The translations under genes and the position numbers were made by a program. Positions 25,551 through 37,000 of a stretch of 64,000 bases of DNA are shown here, one piece after another. Every line of letters starts with the position of its first letter. Position 1 is the first letter of the stretch. Source of the stretch: Thunnus maccoyii. Lineage: Eukaryota; Chordata; Actinopteri; Scombriformes; Scombridae. Below the pieces are notes generated by a model. The model had not been told where the DNA came from. It saw only the letters and a program-made list of their open reading frames with translations, and did not search any database. Location of the stretch: positions 15,098,501-15,162,500 of the forward strand of contig NC_056550.1 in NCBI RefSeq assembly GCF_910596095.1, written 5' to 3'.

Positions 25551-25941
25551 CCATCATTTATTGTTCACTCGTTTTCACCGATTGAACATCCAACAACTAT
25601 AATACGAATCTTACTGTTGTTATTCTGTCATGTCAAATTCCGATGTTTGATCTGTCTCTCGGAACTATGAGCTAAAGGTAACTAGTGAGTATGACAATTT
25701 GAGAGGAACATCTGGTTGGATGCAGCTCTCACTGTTTTTTTATACCATCGAAGTCCACAAACGAGATAGAGAATGAATGGGAAATTATCTCTCTACCTTT
25801 TTTTTCTTGGATCTACACTGATCTCATAAATGGCCTCTATGGAATCCAAATGACGGAAATCCGTCGTAGCAATGAGAACTTTAATCCCTGCAAACTTCAC
25901 TATGTTTTTCCTTCATTCATGAAGGTCACATAGCCTGCTGT

Positions 25942-26155
25942 TTTACCAATCAGAACAGAGTGGGTTCCTTGGGAGGTGGGCCTTAAACAGAGCTAAAACT
26001 GCCTGTTTCAGACAGAGGCTGAACTGAGGGGCGGCATAAAGGGTCTGTAAAAGATAAATAAGGAATGTTTTTAACTGTAAATCATGCAAAGATATTCCAC
26101 TAGAGCTCCAGATTAAAAATACAGACATGGAAATGTGCATGATATGTCCTCTTTA
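25942..26155 (+). mobile_element. MITE-like element, family B, truncated copy
   Basis: This copy shares CCAATCAGAACAGAGTGGG, CTGTTTCAGACAGAGGCTG, AACTGAGGGGCGGCATAAAG, AAGATAAATAAGGAAT and the right end GTGCATGATATGTCC with the full copy at 5753-6386, in the same orientation. The left part (about 400 bases of the full copy) is missing or too diverged to see. Confidence 0.75.
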
Positions 26156-27137
26156 GAATCAGTGTATTCCTAGACCACATTTTCTTCCACCTCCTAGGAC
26201 AGGGCTAAAATGTTCCAGTTTTACTGTCCAAACACCAGGATGTCAATCTGTAAACACAGTCGTATTCTACACTTCCACCTTCAGACTGGAATCGCAGCCC
26301 AGAGCCAGTTGTTATCTGGCTTTGCTCTGACAGCTTGGTGCCAACTCCCTCCTGCCGCCGTGTGATCCAGTTTCAGTTGGGCTCAGTGCTGCCAGACTCT
26401 GGCTGCACTATCAGATGTCCCCAGAATGAAATGGGCTGTTTTATCGCCTCACCCAGTGGCAGCTGTCTCCCAGGCATCCGCATACCTGCAAAAGGAGATA
26501 CATGACCCTCCTCATGCTTCACTGTGAGGTGCTGTACATCAGTGACTGGGATGGTCAGGAAAGCCGTCCGTCACAAGATCGCCTTGCTGCTCTGCAGAGA
26601 CACTGGAGAGGGAACCAGAAGTATCCTCACAGGTACGTCGGGAGCAAGGAGTGGTGGAAATATGCCAGAAGTGCACTCAGCTTAATTGACACAGAGTCAG
26701 GAGAAGACACTTTTAACCTGCACAGTCCTTTAAGTTGGCATGAAGGAGAGCAAAAAACTACAGTCAGCTGAGCAGTAGGCAGCCTTTTTATCCTGAATAT
26801 TTTTGCAAATCAAATTTCATGAACTTTCCATGATCCGTGACATTTAAGATGATATTTGATCACAGCAAAAAAACAGACAGCTCAAGGTGCTGGTCTCAGC
26901 ATGCATGATGCAGTATGTATAGCCATTAGGAACAACATGCAGGAACTATATTAGAAAAACACAAATATTCTAACAATGATGTGAATATCCAAATATAAAA
27001 TACATAATGTACAAAATATACAAACAAAGTCCCACACAAGATACTGAAAAAGCAGATTACATGTTTCTTTTTTCATCTGTGACAATTACCAGCTTTTCCA
27101 TTAAATACATATACTAAGCCTAAGCCTAACCAGTGAC

Positions 27138-27292
27138 AGGGGTCGCAAATTAGCCTCGGCTAGAAATCCTATATGCAACACATCTGTTTCATGTTGTTTT
27201 AACCTGTTACAATGTTTTTGCATCATCCCTGAGAAATAAACTGCTAAATAAATAATAATGTTAAAATACTTATTGTTTAATATTGTATACAA
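27138..27292 (+). mobile_element. 3' tail of a LINE (non-LTR) retrotransposon
   Basis: GGGTCGCAAATTAGCCTCGG, then GCATCATCCCTGAGAAATAA and an (AATA)-like tail. The order 'CAAATTAGC.TCG.GCTA - loop - CCCT...AATAAA' also appears at the 3' end of the LINE fragment at 42002-42510. Only the non-coding tail remains. Confidence 0.5.
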
Positions 27293-27872
27293 TATATCCT
27301 ACTTGCCTTACTGAGGCTTAAGTTCAGACTACAAACTCAAGCAAATATTTAACAGTGTTATTATCACTTGTAAAAATCTGAGGAGGATATTAGATATTTA
27401 ACATTCCTTTTTGATGCACTGTCAGATAGTTGCCAATCACCCACCGGTGATGTTTTTAAACACTATGTTTTTATCCTCTGTTTCACTGACAGGGTAATTT
27501 CCTTTCCTGATAAACAGGATAAAATGTGCTGCTCTGCCCACCGAGTCACCTTTCTCTCTGGCCTCAAATCCTGGCTTGAATGGAAACGATACATCCTCCT
27601 CTGTGGAGTGATATGTATTACTCAGGAGAAAGGAAATGACAAGTCAAGGAAATATGATTTGGTTATCTTCCAGTGAGCCATCAGCTAGAGGTGCTAAAAG
27701 GTAACAGTCTGTTACAAGTGTGCAAGAGGTTTCACTCCCGACAATATAATATGTGGACCGTACTATAAGGGTAAGTGATCCATCATAAAGGCAATGAAAG
27801 CAATGAAACCAATCAACTAATTAGACACGGATATCAGACCATAAATCCATGTCCAATTGGTTACAGGGCGTT

Positions 27873-27878
27873 TTTAAT
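27873..27878 (-). promoter_or_regulatory. iqck: Candidate poly(A) signal for iqck
   Basis: TTTAAT on the + strand reads ATTAAA on the - strand, about 150 bases downstream of the TGA that ends the read-through version of the last iqck exon. It is a weak variant signal and would only apply if that exon is terminal. Confidence 0.25.
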
Positions 27879-28030
27879 GGCTTGTTTGACTGATCACTTT
27901 GGTCAGTTTGACATCAACCTAACAGAGTTTAATAGCCTCGAAATACCAAAAGAAGTTTGTAGACACAGCTAATGATTTCAGTTAATAGTACCAGCAGATT
28001 AGGTCACGTTGTGAGTTCCTAGGAAATGAG

Positions 28031-28230
28031 TCAGTGATGGTGCGGAGGCTGCGGGTCAACCTGCGTAGCAGTGTGGAGGCTAGGGGTCAGCCACTCACCG
28101 CTGTCAGAGGTCATCTGGTTGGTGGGAGTGTGGACCACGGTGCTCTGAGGGGTAGGAGAAACCACCTGGATGGATATCTCTGAGTTGCCTGGCAGAGGGC
28201 TTTCTGGAAGATCTGCCATGGCCGAGCCCA
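28031..28230 (-). CDS. iqck: Probable C-terminal iqck exon (uncertain 3' end)
   Basis: The acceptor TTGTCTTCAG precedes a frame that continues in phase from the exon ending at 32566 (AGCAGAG + TGGGC gives V-G-S-A). The peptide contains [12 protein letters not shown] and [13 protein letters not shown]. Either splicing at the GTGAGT after 28099 leads to an unseen exon, or the frame reads on to TGA at 28031-28033. Spacing of 4.3 kb from the previous exon and lack of a remembered homologue make the assignment to iqck tentative; it could belong to another - strand transcript. Confidence 0.5.
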
Positions 28231-31200
28231 CTGAAGACAAACAAGACCTGCATCCTTAATATGAATAGGTTTCATTGTTTCTTTAGCAGAGTGTCACAAA
28301 TGTTTATGGTGCACCTCAATGATAAGCTTTACTTTTGAGAATTATGCCATTCTGCTGTGCAAAAATGAAAAAAAACTCACAGAATCATCAGATGGATCCA
28401 TAAATGTTCTACTAAAATGCCCACAAGGCTTTTTTTCTGTCAGGTTTTCTCGACTTTATTTTGCACATTTTTATTTTTCAAGCACAAATGGATAGATATC
28501 AATAAATCCTTTTAGAAAGACATCTTTGCAATCCTCCTCTTTATATGCAAAACTACATAGATATGTAATTATACCATGAGCTTTCTGTATTGATAGGTGC
28601 ATGTTAAAAGATAGGTTAACATTTTTTTAAAGGTGCCCATATGAACATTGAAACAGGCTTTTCTTGCTGTAATCATTGCTCCTGTTCATACTGACAATTA
28701 AGAGATCCAAAAGCGCTTCCAATGTAGGTGATGGGGTTCAAAATCCACAGTCCTCGTTTTGAGCAAAAATCTATTTAAAAGTTTAGCAGTCTGAGTTAGT
28801 CAAATATAGAGGACATCTTCCACACTTACAGTCTTTTTAGTAAAAAAAATCCCTCTTTTTGTCTTGATGGACAGTGTCTCCCTGTTCAGCTGCAGTGGAA
28901 GGATTGGAAAAAAAAGAGGGAATTTGGCTCCCAAAAGACAGTAACTTTTTAAGATATTGACTTGATTTGACTAATTTGGATGGCTGAAGCCTCATATTAG
29001 TTTCAAATAAACTTTTAAATACATTTTTGAACAAAAGGAGAGCTGATTTTGTCTCCCATCACTTACACTGAAAGTGTATTATGAAGGGATCTTTTAATGT
29101 TTGGTATAAACAGGGGGAATGATTACAGCAAAAACAACAAATGTTCATTTGGGCACCTGATTATTGTTTTAGGACAGACTTGAAAAATTGTGAGCCTATC
29201 TTAAAAGGCCTGAATGATTGCCCAGTTGCCCACATTTTAATAACACCCAGGCTGAAAAACAGGGAACCTGTTAAACATATGATTCAGCCAGTTAGTGACA
29301 CTTGCTCACTGTGCCAGCTGCAAGGCCTTTGTAGTGGCCTTTTGTTGTCTACTAGTGAAAAGGCAATGGCTTTGACATGGATGGATGTGATACTATGTTG
29401 AATAGACCACTACTGTATATTTGGCCTTTTACACTACAACAAAAGCCACTAGCAGATTGTAACCGGTGGCGGTGAAAGATGTTTTGATTGATTTACACAC
29501 TAATGACTGTAACTGTGGCAGTGAGTGAAGTGTTAAAAAGTGCTGATTAAAGTTTGATCATAGTTTCATCTTTCGCGTCAACATCTGTAGCAATGCAGCT
29601 CATGTACCAAAAATAATTTTCTTGTTAGAGATACCATGACTGATACTTTTAATAATCTGCCCTCTATAAATGTGATATGGAGGTCTTTATAATAAATGAA
29701 AAAGACATTAAAAATGCAGAATGCAACTTGTGCCAGACTTGGGAATAATAACTGTAATGACGTACACATTTATATAACTGCTTCATCTCATGATACCATT
29801 GACAAGTAGTCATTACTATTAATACCATTAGGGGGAAACATGTTTTTTCAAAGTTAGTTGACTACTTGGTGCTCTCATGGTAAACATCTAACATGTCAAG
29901 GACAGTCATGTGATTATTCATGAGCTGTTGAGAGCTGCACCTGTCCCATAAGCCGTGACCTTTTGACCTTGCAGTATCAGTGTGTGTCTGCTCTCTGCTT
30001 CATTTTGCTCTGTCTTTTTTTTTTTTTTTTTTTCCTCTCCATCTCTGACTAATTCTGATTTCAGACTGTGAAATGTGAAATGGCAGTAGAGGTATCGCAT
30101 GCTGGTCTCCTCGGGTCAAACGAGATGAGTGCAGCTGTTGCTGGGTCGACTTAAAGAGCGTGTATACAGTAGGGAGGGGGCTTCCCTGAATAATTTCTTC
30201 CTCTTTCTAACTCACCCTCTCTCTGCCTCTCTGTCCCCAACCTAGGTCATTTATCTCAGTGCCGGAGAGCGGTGCGCGCTTCATTACATCCAAAACAACA
30301 ACAGGCAAAACCAACTGCAACTTCAGCAGCACTCTCTTCCACTCCCTCCCTCCCTCCCTCCCTCTACGCCTGCTTCTATCTCACACATTTCTGTTTCTCT
30401 TCCATTCTCATCCATGTCAGATTCAGTTGAAGAGGTCATAAAATGGCCGATGAGGACAACAGTCTGGGCAAACACTCTTGTACACTCACAAACACTCTTT
30501 TACACACACAGACACACACACACACACACACACACACCTCCCCAGGCCCCCTGCTAGAATGTCAGGTCAGCAGTCATGGCGCAGTAGAGGTAGCAGCAGT
30601 TAGCAGCAGCAGCACAGTGTGGCTGTGGCACCCCAGTGGAAGAATGAATGGTCGTCGGCCTGCACCGCGGCTGCAGTGAACGCCTTTGTTGTGTGGAATG
30701 TGTCAGCGTGGAAACGACCTGCGTTTATGATAGTGCTGGTCATTGTGTGTGCGTGGCGAAAACGACCAGTTTCGGTGTGAAAGTTGGAGAGGGGTTTGTG
30801 TTTGTCATCATCTATATGCACATTCATTCAAAGCGGCCATAATCAATATCTTTATATTAACAATGGATTGCATGACTACTTGAATGTGAAAGGGGTCACC
30901 AATAGAGCCACAGAGAATAACCATCCGTCTCTGCAGTTCCCCTCAGTTCTACAGAGTTTTATAGCATCATTCAGCTCATTGATTTGAGGTTTCTGGCCTG
31001 TAACTTTACTGTTTCTCACTGTGTTGTTACTGGGGCAGAACAGGCAGCTATTTTAAGCGAAAAAGCTCTAAAAATCTTTGGTACGATATCTGTCTAGCAC
31101 CAAACTACAGACAGAATTAGAGACTAGCTGGTAAACATGGTGGAGCATTTAACTTCTAAAGAGACAGATATTTCCCTCAGGAGTTGTTGAAGCGCAAACC

Positions 31201-33997
31201 AAAGCTAAAATGAGAATGAATATTGGATTTGAATAAACATGACTCTAAATGAATGCTATGTTGCTCTGTATCTGCTAAATGTGTCTATAGGAAACAGTCT
31301 GCTAACAAGTTTTTATATCAACTAAAAAGGTGATAATTTGTCAATGTTATGTTCACAACTTGTTTCCTCTGCCCTTAAGTGGCCCAAAAAATCAGTTATT
31401 GCGGGTTAAAAAAAGCACAGTGTATCCTTGTCTGTTTTTCTTTTTTCAGTAGGTTCAGTCAAATTTGCTTAGTACTGCCTCTCAGGGAGGCAGAATCTGG
31501 ACATTTCAATCGTTTGTCCATTACTTTTAACTCTCTATTTTGACTTTTCTGTCCACTCGCGGAATAGTTTTCATGCACTCAATTGCACACAATTGGAACA
31601 CGTGGTGGTAAGGTGACTCACGAGGGTGGGAAACAAAACGAAAAGGTGAACAAAAGGTGTGTCCTGTTGTAGCTGGAAGGCCACTAGCTACTAGGACAAT
31701 AAATATAGAACAATATCAGCATCGCAACAATGTGTAACCCTATTTGTGTGTCCTCCAAAGAATGTGAATGTATTTTTTATTTTTCTACCACAATTAGCCC
31801 AATGTACCCTCCGGCTGCATAAGTGCCTCTAATTGGGAGTTGTGTGTGTGTGTGTGTGTGTGTGTGTCCAAGGACAAAGTTTTGTCACTCTCCTTGAGCT
31901 CCAATTCCATGTCAGTCATACTGGACATGAGCCTGCATTCTCAGCTGCTCTACTCTGTCCTTCGCGTGCGCTCACAGTTCACACACATACACACTCAAAG
32001 GCTTAAACACATTTTATCATATACCTCTCTGTTTCCGTCTCACTCCCTCTCCCCTCTCGTCTCTTTCTTCACATGTATCCCCAGCCCCCATCCTCTGCTC
32101 TATCTCTCTCTCTCTCACACACACACCCTGAGCCCTGAAGACATTTTCTTTCTCTCCTTCACTTATCATCTACTCTCTCTCTCTCTCTCTTTCTCTTCCA
32201 CTGTCTGCTTTTCTTTCTCTCTCCATCTTTGTCACTGCCCTCATTCTCTCTGTGTCACTACTTTCCTCATCTCTCTGCTTCAACTTCAAAGCCTCGTTGG
32301 GATGCATACTGTATCTTTGCAGTTTGCGTGCATGTGCCTGTGACTATATATTGGTGTGTATAATGCTGTATGGGTTGATATCTATGCATTCTAGCTTCTG
32401 TGTGTGTGTGTGTACGCGTGTTGGCTTACTGCCTGCATATCAGCAGCTGTTGTCGGCCACAGGAGAAAATTCAAGATCAATGGTATTGTGTTGCCAGCAA
32501 GCCTGGGGCCTGGCATTCAGTGATACCATGTCAGTGTGTGTGTGTGTGTGTGTGTGTGTTCTCACCTCTGCTCTCTTGTCGGGCCCAGAATTGCTTGACA
32601 GTTTTGGCAATGTCACGGTTCTCTCTCAGTTTTTTCTGCCACTGGCGCAGCTCCTGCACATCTGAGCGTGCCCTAATCTATAACACACACACACGCATAC
32701 ACAGCACACGTGCGCAGGCAGCACATGCATAAATTCAAATGAGCAAACATTATCAATAACTTAATTATGTTGCATGCTAGTCAATACTCAGGCCAGTGGT
32801 GTCTACAAAATCCTATTGTAAGCGTTCATAATGTTTAGATAATATATTGTGCTTCTATAACTGTGTGTGTCTGTGAGTTTGGATGCTCTCATTTGGGTGT
32901 GTTCACACTCTTGGCAACAGAATGAATAAATCAGTCAAATTCTGCTGAGGATCAATGCAACCTAATTGTCAATAAGCTGTCTTTGATTCTTCTCTCTGTC
33001 CGGCCTGTAGTTAGCATGAGTTGTGCTTTTGTTCTTGGAGGACACCCCTTGTAGTTGCTGTGAGTTCGTGTGTGGGCTGCAGGCTTTCCTGAGAGATTGC
33101 TTAACAGGCTTGCTGTTTTAGATGAATAGCAAAATGTCCCTTAAGAGCTTATTCTCCTTTCCCTTCTTTATCTCCTCCTACTACTACTGCTCCTATCCCA
33201 CTAACTAGGCCTGCTTCCCTTTATTCCCTCCTTTGTCTCTGGTCATCTCCCGTCTTTCCTCTCTTTTCCTTTAGTACCCAGGTGCGACTCTCCTGAGAAA
33301 CAGTCTCTTCTGCCAACATCTTATTATGTCTTTATTCTCCAACACATCAATGTTTCATCCCTCTCCATAAATCTCCTCTTTACTCCATATTCTCTCCCAC
33401 TTCTCCTCTCTCCAATCCTGTTTTCCTACCTCTCCAAAAGTGGGTCTATTATATAACATGCAGCCTGGCAAATGGGTTGAGGAGCGGGTATGACTAGTGA
33501 GCTCTGATAGTTAATTCACCGGGTGTCACAGTGCTGCAACAGCCCCTCTGCTGATGGGAGCAAACCATAGAAATGGAAATGAGGGTTGAGGGTCAGTAGG
33601 GGTGGTGAGGGGTGGGAGGGTGGGTGCGGGTGGCAGTTGGGGGGGTGGAGGGGGTGGTGGTGGTGGTTTGGAGTCTGTCGTGTTTGCTCACCATCGCTTT
33701 GTGTCTGTGTGGCCATTTCTACTCTATGTCACTTTCCATTTCTGTCCACTTGTATGTGTGTGTCACACACACATACAAAGACAAAAACTGTTTTTCTCAG
33801 TTCCTGGAAAGCTGACTTTGTGAATATACAAGCTTTCTACAGGATGCTGACAGTTCATGTGTAATAGTGAGGAGACAAAAAGCTGAGTTGAGTGTGTGTG
33901 CGTGAGTGTTCTGAAGCCTGTCTGTGTGCATCAGCACTGCTGATTAGCGGGGGTGAGGTATTGTTTTGACTGTATGCATGAAGCCTGTCTAGGGCTC

Positions 33998-34039
<42 letters not shown>

Positions 34040-37000
34040 CGTGCTCTCTATGAGCGTTTATACATTTAAACTTGATGTACGACTCCAAATTCAGTTTTTT
34101 GTCATCTATTCTTCCTAGTTTGAATCCATCTGTTAACACAGTATCTTTTTGGTATAATCTCTGTTTGTTTCACTGTGCACGTGAGTCACTCTACTCATGC
34201 TGTGAGGATGGATGGATGCATTAAGGTTGGTATTAAAGCAGTTAGAAGAATTAGCAAGGCATTGAGAGGGTGCACGCATGCATATGGAAAACAAAATCAC
34301 ACACACTCAACAGCAGCACAAAACACTAAAAAGAGAATCTCAATCCTATTAAGCTCTACTGGCATCTGTTCTCAAAGTCGACATCACCAGCAGCACAAAC
34401 AGAACCCCCTTACACTCACCACATACCCACAAAATTCATACAAGCACAACGTGACACAAACTGTACACAGTATGCCCTCCTCACCCTCTCTCTCTCTCTC
34501 TGTCTCTCTCACACACACACTTCAATCCCAATGCACAGCCTTAAGCCGCCTTCCTTTTTGTACAAAGCTGCCTGTGAGACTGAATTCCTCTCCCAGTCTC
34601 ACACTCTGCAGCAGCACAATGGCTTCTGTTTGGAGGAACCGGCTGTAGCCGTGCTGACAGGCTGCACAAGACCCAGGCATCGTAGCTTGTTCTATACCCT
34701 TCACACACACACACACACACACACACACCCATCTCTTTGTTGCGCAATGCTTTCATCAAAGTTTAACCATCCAAACAACCTGTAAATTGATTTGTGCCTC
34801 TGTAGACTCAAGCGCAGTAAGTGGTTACGTTGTGACCCCACTGTCCACTTAGAAGTAAATAAGATCTAGAATACTGTCAGTATTACAGAGGAAAGTGGAT
34901 ATCCCAGGACTACCGGTGTAGGCCTTTCATGCTGTGACCAGTCCATCACATTCATTCATTCAGCCTGTCCCTACAATCCCTCTTCAGGAGGGGGAAGTGA
35001 GGTTGAAGCAGCGCTACTGGCTACTGGAGGTCCTGAGTGCCTGTGACATATTTTCTGCATGAGTGTCACTGCATGGCTCTTCACCGACTAAACACTGGAC
35101 CTCCATTCAAACCATTCATCTGTCGTGGCCCTCAGATCATTCAGTTGGAATCACAGACCTACTTCTGCTGTTGACTATACAGCTCTCTCTCTCTCTCTCT
35201 CTCTCTCTTTATGTGTGTGTGTGTGTGTGTGTGTGTGATTCTTTCAACCAGCTCTAGGTTATGTCAAGTGGAATACCACTCACTGTGCCCCACTTTTTGA
35301 CAAAAACTGGGACTACTAATGCAAGAGGAACTTCCTCAGACATGTCAGGAACATAACAGGGCTACTATTCTTATTTGAATTTACTTACCTAATTAAAATA
35401 AAAAATGTTTAAAAAACATTTTTTTAACAGATATAACATAGTTACTCTAAGAAAAAGAGCATCCAATTCAGGTGAGAAAATCTACATCTGCAGGTTTAAC
35501 TAAAATCTAATATTTGTTTGACAGTTTGAATGCCGATTTTATTTTTACAAAATGTAAGAAAACAGTGAAAAATGCATTTTATTATTTCCTGCAGTCAAAG
35601 TTGAAGTTTTTAAATGTATTATTTTGTCTGAGCAACAATCCTAAAATAACCATTTTACTATAAATGACAAAGATAACATTACATTTGAGCGGCTGAACCA
35701 ATAGACTTTTTTGGCATATTTGTTTAAGAAATGACCAAATTATTATTTGATTATAAAAATAGTTGCCGATGAATCTTTTGTTGATCGACTAATTGATTAA
35801 TTGACTTATCAGCTGTGGCTCTGCACCAAAATTACCATGGAAATGACTGAAGAATTTAAGTTAAAAAAATGTGTGTATATTGCATAAATCTGCTTCTGCA
35901 AATGGAGACACTGGAACTGATTATGCCTACTTCTCTACCTGACCACAACCCCCCTCCCCTCCCGGATATTGACAGCCTACAGTAATTGTAATGCCTATTT
36001 ATTACACAGCAGCCACATTACTCCAACTCAGCTGACTAGACCAGAGAGAGTCTGAGAAGTCTTAGTGATTAGTGGTGTATGTGTGTGTGTGTGTGTGTGT
36101 GCATGTACATATGTGTGCATTACAGTAGCAGGCATGGATGAATGGATTAGAGTTGGGCTAAGGCACACAGCGTAAAGAAGATTATGTAATATGTTTAGCC
36201 CTGGCAGCGCTTTATAGTTCTACGTGAGTGAACCAAGAGACAATCGCATTGTCTGGGTCATAGATGTGTGTGTGTGTGTGTGACAGTGTGTTTCTGTATC
36301 TCCACTGCTGCTCTTCTTCAGTCTTCAATATGTTTTGATGGAGATTAATAATGGAGGGATAAAATTCCAATCGACAAAAATACTGTCTTTCCCCGCTTTC
36401 CAGTCTTCAGTCTGTCCGTCTTTCTTACACACACACACACACATAAACACACACACACACACACCCTCTGCAGTCAGCGCTGCGTCAGGCAGGTTATATA
36501 ACAGAGAAGAGAGTGTAAGAGTGAGGGGAAAAGAGAGGCTGTAGGGGGATGGACGGTTGAAGAGAAAATAGTATATTGATGAAAAGGCGTACAATTTGGA
36601 TAAAATATATATAAAAATGATTATCTTAGCATTAAGAAGTCACATAGAGGAATCCTCATTGAATCAAATGTTGTATTTTGCACTTTTCTACAGCAAAATA
36701 CCATAATCATAAGTCTTGAGAGTTTTGTCAGAATGACAATGGGATAATTCTATTTGCAAAACACATAAATACAAACAGGAACTAATGAAGTTTTACAGTG
36801 CATCAGTGCTTCACAGATAACTTCGTTTGTGCTAATGTCCTCATCTGTGCTCTGCTGCCCGCTGTGTTGTTACTGCTGTTTTTCTTGAGTCAAGGTAACA
36901 GCAGCCATGACACATTACGGAACGCCTGTCAGGACTTTGCTCAGTGCCTACCCAAAATATCTCTGCCCTGTGTGTCTTTAATAAGTTATGATCCTCTGTG

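Larger units (their letters stand above)
23013..28030. other. Intergenic gap between convergent gprc5b and iqck
   Basis: There is no recognisable exon. An 89-codon + strand frame at 26502-26771 contains a consensus donor (CACAG/GTACGT, GT at 26633) but no family match, so it is not called. The gap is occupied largely by repeats: a composite element at 24450-25550, a truncated family B MITE and a LINE 3' tail. If iqck has a last exon downstream of 28099, it would lie in this gap. Confidence 0.55.

Noticed and set aside
26502-26771. 89-codon + strand frame with a consensus donor (CACAG/GTACGT)
   Set aside because: No family resemblance, no clear acceptor partner and no neighbouring exons; it may belong to a non-coding RNA but cannot be supported.
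31840-32343. 167-codon + strand frame
   Set aside because: Low-complexity translation of GT, CT and TCTC-rich sequence within an iqck intron.
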